NCBI GenBank assembly: GCA_963738575.1
Contig: CAVTWY010000002.1
Location: 1,426,001 to 1,490,000 of the forward strand
Direction: 5' to 3'
DNA from: CAVTWY01 sp963738575
Lineage (GTDB): Bacteria; Pseudomonadota; Gammaproteobacteria; Burkholderiales; Burkholderiaceae_C
DNA length: 64,000 nucleotides
The position numbers and the translations under genes were made by a program. Below the pieces are notes generated by a model. That model saw nothing but the letters and a program-made list of their open reading frames with translations, searched no databases and was not told the DNA's origin. This document shows, piece after piece, positions 62,102-64,000 of this stretch (its first letter is position 1; every line of letters begins with the position of its first letter).

Positions 62102-62868
62102 CGCAAGCGTGCCTCGCGCACTTCGCGGGCCAGTCCGGCCGCGATCACGGCCTTGGCGGCGTTAGGGTCCAGCTTGGTGCCCAGGCACGCATCCATGAAG
62201 GTCATCAGGAAACCATAGTTGCCGCGGTGGCAAGCGTGATGCAGGTGATGGTCCTGTGCATTGGACAACCACCGCCAGCGCCTGGGCAACGCCCGGTAGT
62301 TGCTGTGGCCCACTGCGTTGTAGGTAGGAGAGACGATGGGCAGCAGCATCAGTGATATCCATGTGAAAGGCCACACCGCCATGGGCAACAACAACACGCT
62401 TCCCAACAACATCGCTTCGACAGGGTGAAACGCATAGGTCGACCAAGGTGTCGTCACCACCGATTGGTGATGGGACGCGTGCACAACTTTGACCAAACTT
62501 GGATGGTGCAACAAGCGGTGCACGATGTAAAAGTGGACATCGTTCCAGACAACCAGCGCCAGCAACTCAAACAGCACTCGCACAGGTGAGTTGTCTGGAT
62601 GAATGCTGGCCCAACCCTTCAGAACCATCCACCAGGGCAGCAGAATCCCCACGCCAAAAATCACGATGGACACCCCGCTTTGGCGCCACTCTCGCTGCAC
62701 TTGACCGGCAGGAACGGCACGCGGGTCCAGCATGCGACCGACGCCGCGCCGCATGAGCGCGCAACGAACCGATGTGGCCAGCAGTCCCGCCAGTGCGTAA
62801 ATGCACGCAAAGTAAAACACCCCTCCAAGGGCCACGTTGACAGGCGACCAACCCATCGGATTTGTCAT
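62098..62868 (-). CDS. Sterol desaturase / fatty-acid hydroxylase superfamily protein
   Basis: 256 aa membrane di-iron enzyme from the ATG at 62868, which overlaps the preceding stop (ATGA); a start at 62904 lies inside the upstream gene. Histidine motifs: HFYIVHRLLHH, HASHHQSVVTTPWSTYAFHP and DHHLHHACHRGNYG, the usual set for the family. Members hydroxylate or desaturate sterols, carotenoids or fatty acyl chains. With the adjoining desaturase it suggests a twice-oxidised acyl chain. Confidence 0.9.
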   Translation of the reverse strand: MTNPMGWSPVNVALGGVFYFACIYALAGLLATSVRCALMRRGVGRMLDPRAVPAGQVQREWRQSGVSIVIFGVGILLPWWMVLKGWASIHPDNSPVRVLFELLALVVWNDVHFYIVHRLLHHPSLVKVVHASHHQSVVTTPWSTYAFHPVEAMLLGSVLLLPMAVWPFTWISLMLLPIVSPTYNAVGHSNYRALPRRWRWLSNAQDHHLHHACHRGNYGFLMTFMDACLGTKLDPNAAKAVIAAGLAREVREARLR

Positions 62869-63716
62869 GGCACGCACGAACCTGTCGTGGCACGCGTCAG
62901 CCATTGCCCTTCGCGCAAAGGCACGGGCCCGTCGACGCCCTCGAGCACGCGCAAGCCCATGGACTCATGCCCAAACACGGCGCCGCGCGAACCACCGATG
63001 GGACGCAACACCAATCCGTTGGAGGGATCCACCTTGGCATCAAACACGACGTTGCTCAAGGCCCATTGGCCGGACGCCACAGGCCGGTGCAACTCGACCG
63101 AGGCGCGTTGGAAGTGTTGCGTGATCAAGAGTGACGCGCCAGGCGCGCACCACAGCCCCTGAAATGCTGCCGGCACCACCCACAGGTGCAAGCGCGATTT
63201 CTTTTCGCGCCCAATGGCTTTGTCCGGTACGTCCAGCTCGATGGTTTTGTCTGGCGCCCATTCACCCATGTCCCAATCATGGGAGACCACGCGCGTGCCA
63301 GGCTTAAGCGCCAGCAGACGTGGTCGCAGGCGCATGTTGAATTCGGGCAGCAAGTACATGGTGATGACGCTGGCCACGCTCAAATCAGTGGCAAACAGGT
63401 CCTGCGTGCGAAAACTCGCCCTCTCACTGACGCCAACCGCACGGGCATTGGCCACGCTCCGGGCGACCAAATCAGGCACGATCTCAACCCCCATGCCGCG
63501 CGCACCATGCACCTTGGCGGCCGTGATGACGATGCGCCCATCGCCCGACCCCAGGTCGAGCACAAAGTCACTGGCCTTCACGTCCGCCAGCGCCAGCATG
63601 GCACGCGTCACCCGATCGGGGGTGGTGATGAAGGGCACATCCTCTTGGGACGATGCAGCCCATGGCAACCACGCAACCGTGGTCACGAGAACCAGCACAA
63701 CAGTTTTCAATCGCAT
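62865..63716 (-). CDS. SAM-methyltransferase-fold protein with signal peptide
   Basis: 283 aa from the ATG at 63716. A Lys/hydrophobic N-terminus ending AASSQ looks like a cleavable signal peptide. It is followed by a class I methyltransferase core: VLDLGSGDGRIVI (SAM loop) and GVEIVPDLVARS (ribose Asp/Glu). ITTPDRVTRAMLALADV before the SAM loop resembles the FAM173/ATPSC-KMT lysine methyltransferase group. An extra C-terminal domain of about 110 residues follows. SAM is not expected in the periplasm, so either the leader is an anchor or the fold is used differently. Overlaps the hydroxylase start. Confidence 0.8.
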   Translation of the reverse strand: MRLKTVVLVLVTTVAWLPWAASSQEDVPFITTPDRVTRAMLALADVKASDFVLDLGSGDGRIVITAAKVHGARGMGVEIVPDLVARSVANARAVGVSERASFRTQDLFATDLSVASVITMYLLPEFNMRLRPRLLALKPGTRVVSHDWDMGEWAPDKTIELDVPDKAIGREKKSRLHLWVVPAAFQGLWCAPGASLLITQHFQRASVELHRPVASGQWALSNVVFDAKVDPSNGLVLRPIGGSRGAVFGHESMGLRVLEGVDGPVPLREGQWLTRATTGSCVP

Positions 63717-63721
63717 GACGT

Positions 63722-64000
63722 TCACGGCTTGCAAGACCCTTCGCGCTGCCGAAACTCACGCGGTTGCATGGCGTCGCGGTTGGCATGCAAGCCGCGATTC
63801 AAGGCCTTGGCCATGCGCTCATCGGCAATGTAAGGGCCGCGGTCGGCGCGGTATCGAATGCTCCAGGCGTGGCCATCCTTGACCATGCGTTGCCCAATGT
63901 CCTCGGTATCGTCATAGATTTTGCCGAGGCGGCGACCATACTTATCCAAGGCACGCAGTTTGGCAGTGACGGCCCGGTTGAGCAAACGCTGCGAAAGCGC
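63722..64000 (-). CDS. Thermonuclease (SNase)-like protein, C-terminal part only
   Basis: 92 codons to the window edge; the frame stays open, so the gene starts outside. The segment LRALDKYGRRLGKIYDDTEDIGQRMVKDGHAW followed by YRADRGPYIADERMAKAL and an ending PREFRQREGSC is the C-terminal half of staphylococcal-nuclease-like proteins. The first catalytic residues lie outside the window, so activity cannot be judged. Its stop is five bases before the exported methyltransferase-like gene. It heads the run of reverse-strand genes, though its role in a lipid pathway is doubtful. Confidence 0.75.
   Translation of the reverse strand, partial: ALSQRLLNRAVTAKLRALDKYGRRLGKIYDDTEDIGQRMVKDGHAWSIRYRADRGPYIADERMAKALNRGLHANRDAMQPREFRQREGSCKP

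Overview
The window looks like chromosomal DNA of a Burkholderiales betaproteobacterium, most like the Comamonadaceae. The reasons are the gene content (ribF-ileS-lspA, tripartite tricarboxylate and TRAP transporters, a salicylyl-CoA/2-aminobenzoyl-CoA monooxygenase-reductase fusion, DUF1841, a MoxR/VWA pair), the fairly high GC content, and the many ATGA or TGATG stop/start overlaps. I see no rRNA, CRISPR array, insertion sequence or prophage. There is one tRNA gene, tRNA-Arg(CCT).

Layout. 1-9.1 kb: the 3' part of a 16S rRNA pseudouridine synthase, a membrane GGDEF/EAL protein, ribF, a reverse-strand MipA/OmpV-like gene, ileS and lspA. 9.1-15.9 kb: an orphan hypothetical gene, then a forward run of a Rieske oxygenase, a glutamine-synthetase-like ligase and a complete DctQ-DctM-DctP TRAP transporter. 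16-22.6 kb (reverse strand): quinone oxidoreductase, a divergent SDR, gamma-glutamyltransferase coupled to a DMT permease, and TctA/TctB. 22.8-27.7 kb (forward): a tightly coupled aromatic acyl-CoA operon of monooxygenase-reductase fusion, MarR regulator, enoyl-CoA hydratase and acyl-CoA dehydrogenase. 28-36.7 kb: an SGNH-hydrolase lipoprotein with duplicated modules, MaoC-like hydratase, orphan ParA, TauE/SafE permease, DUF1841, a decayed peptide-ABC binding-protein gene, copper chaperone and CopA-type ATPase, and a dihaem cytochrome c.

36.8-48.9 kb (forward): MoxR ATPase, GNAT acetyltransferase, S9 peptidase, DMT permease, VWA protein, TamA, TamB and tRNA-Arg. 49-58.3 kb: a membrane O-acyltransferase, a ferric-iron ABC permease and ATPase transcribed divergently around a probable Fur site, CtpA protease, MoeB/ThiF, a LOG-family protein and arginase.

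57-64 kb: the far end is the most unusual part. A compact reverse-strand operon runs from a nuclease-like gene through an exported methyltransferase-like protein, a membrane fatty-acid hydroxylase and a fatty-acid desaturase. It continues into a ketoacyl-synthase III fused to a haem-oxygenase-like di-iron oxidase domain, and ends with an unrecognised protein. Four of its five junctions overlap by 4 nt or lie within 5 nt. It reads like a small biosynthetic pathway for a modified lipid or lipid-derived metabolite whose product I cannot name.

Themes that tie genes together are aromatic and carboxylate uptake and catabolism (9.9-27.7 kb), metal handling (CopA/CopZ, FbpB/FbpC), envelope biogenesis (LspA, TamA/TamB, CtpA, MipA) and the lipid-type cluster at the end. 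Several systems are incomplete here: there is no CoA ligase in the aromatic operon, no TctC for TctAB, no FbpA for FbpBC, no ParB for ParA, and no oxygenase reductase for the Rieske protein.
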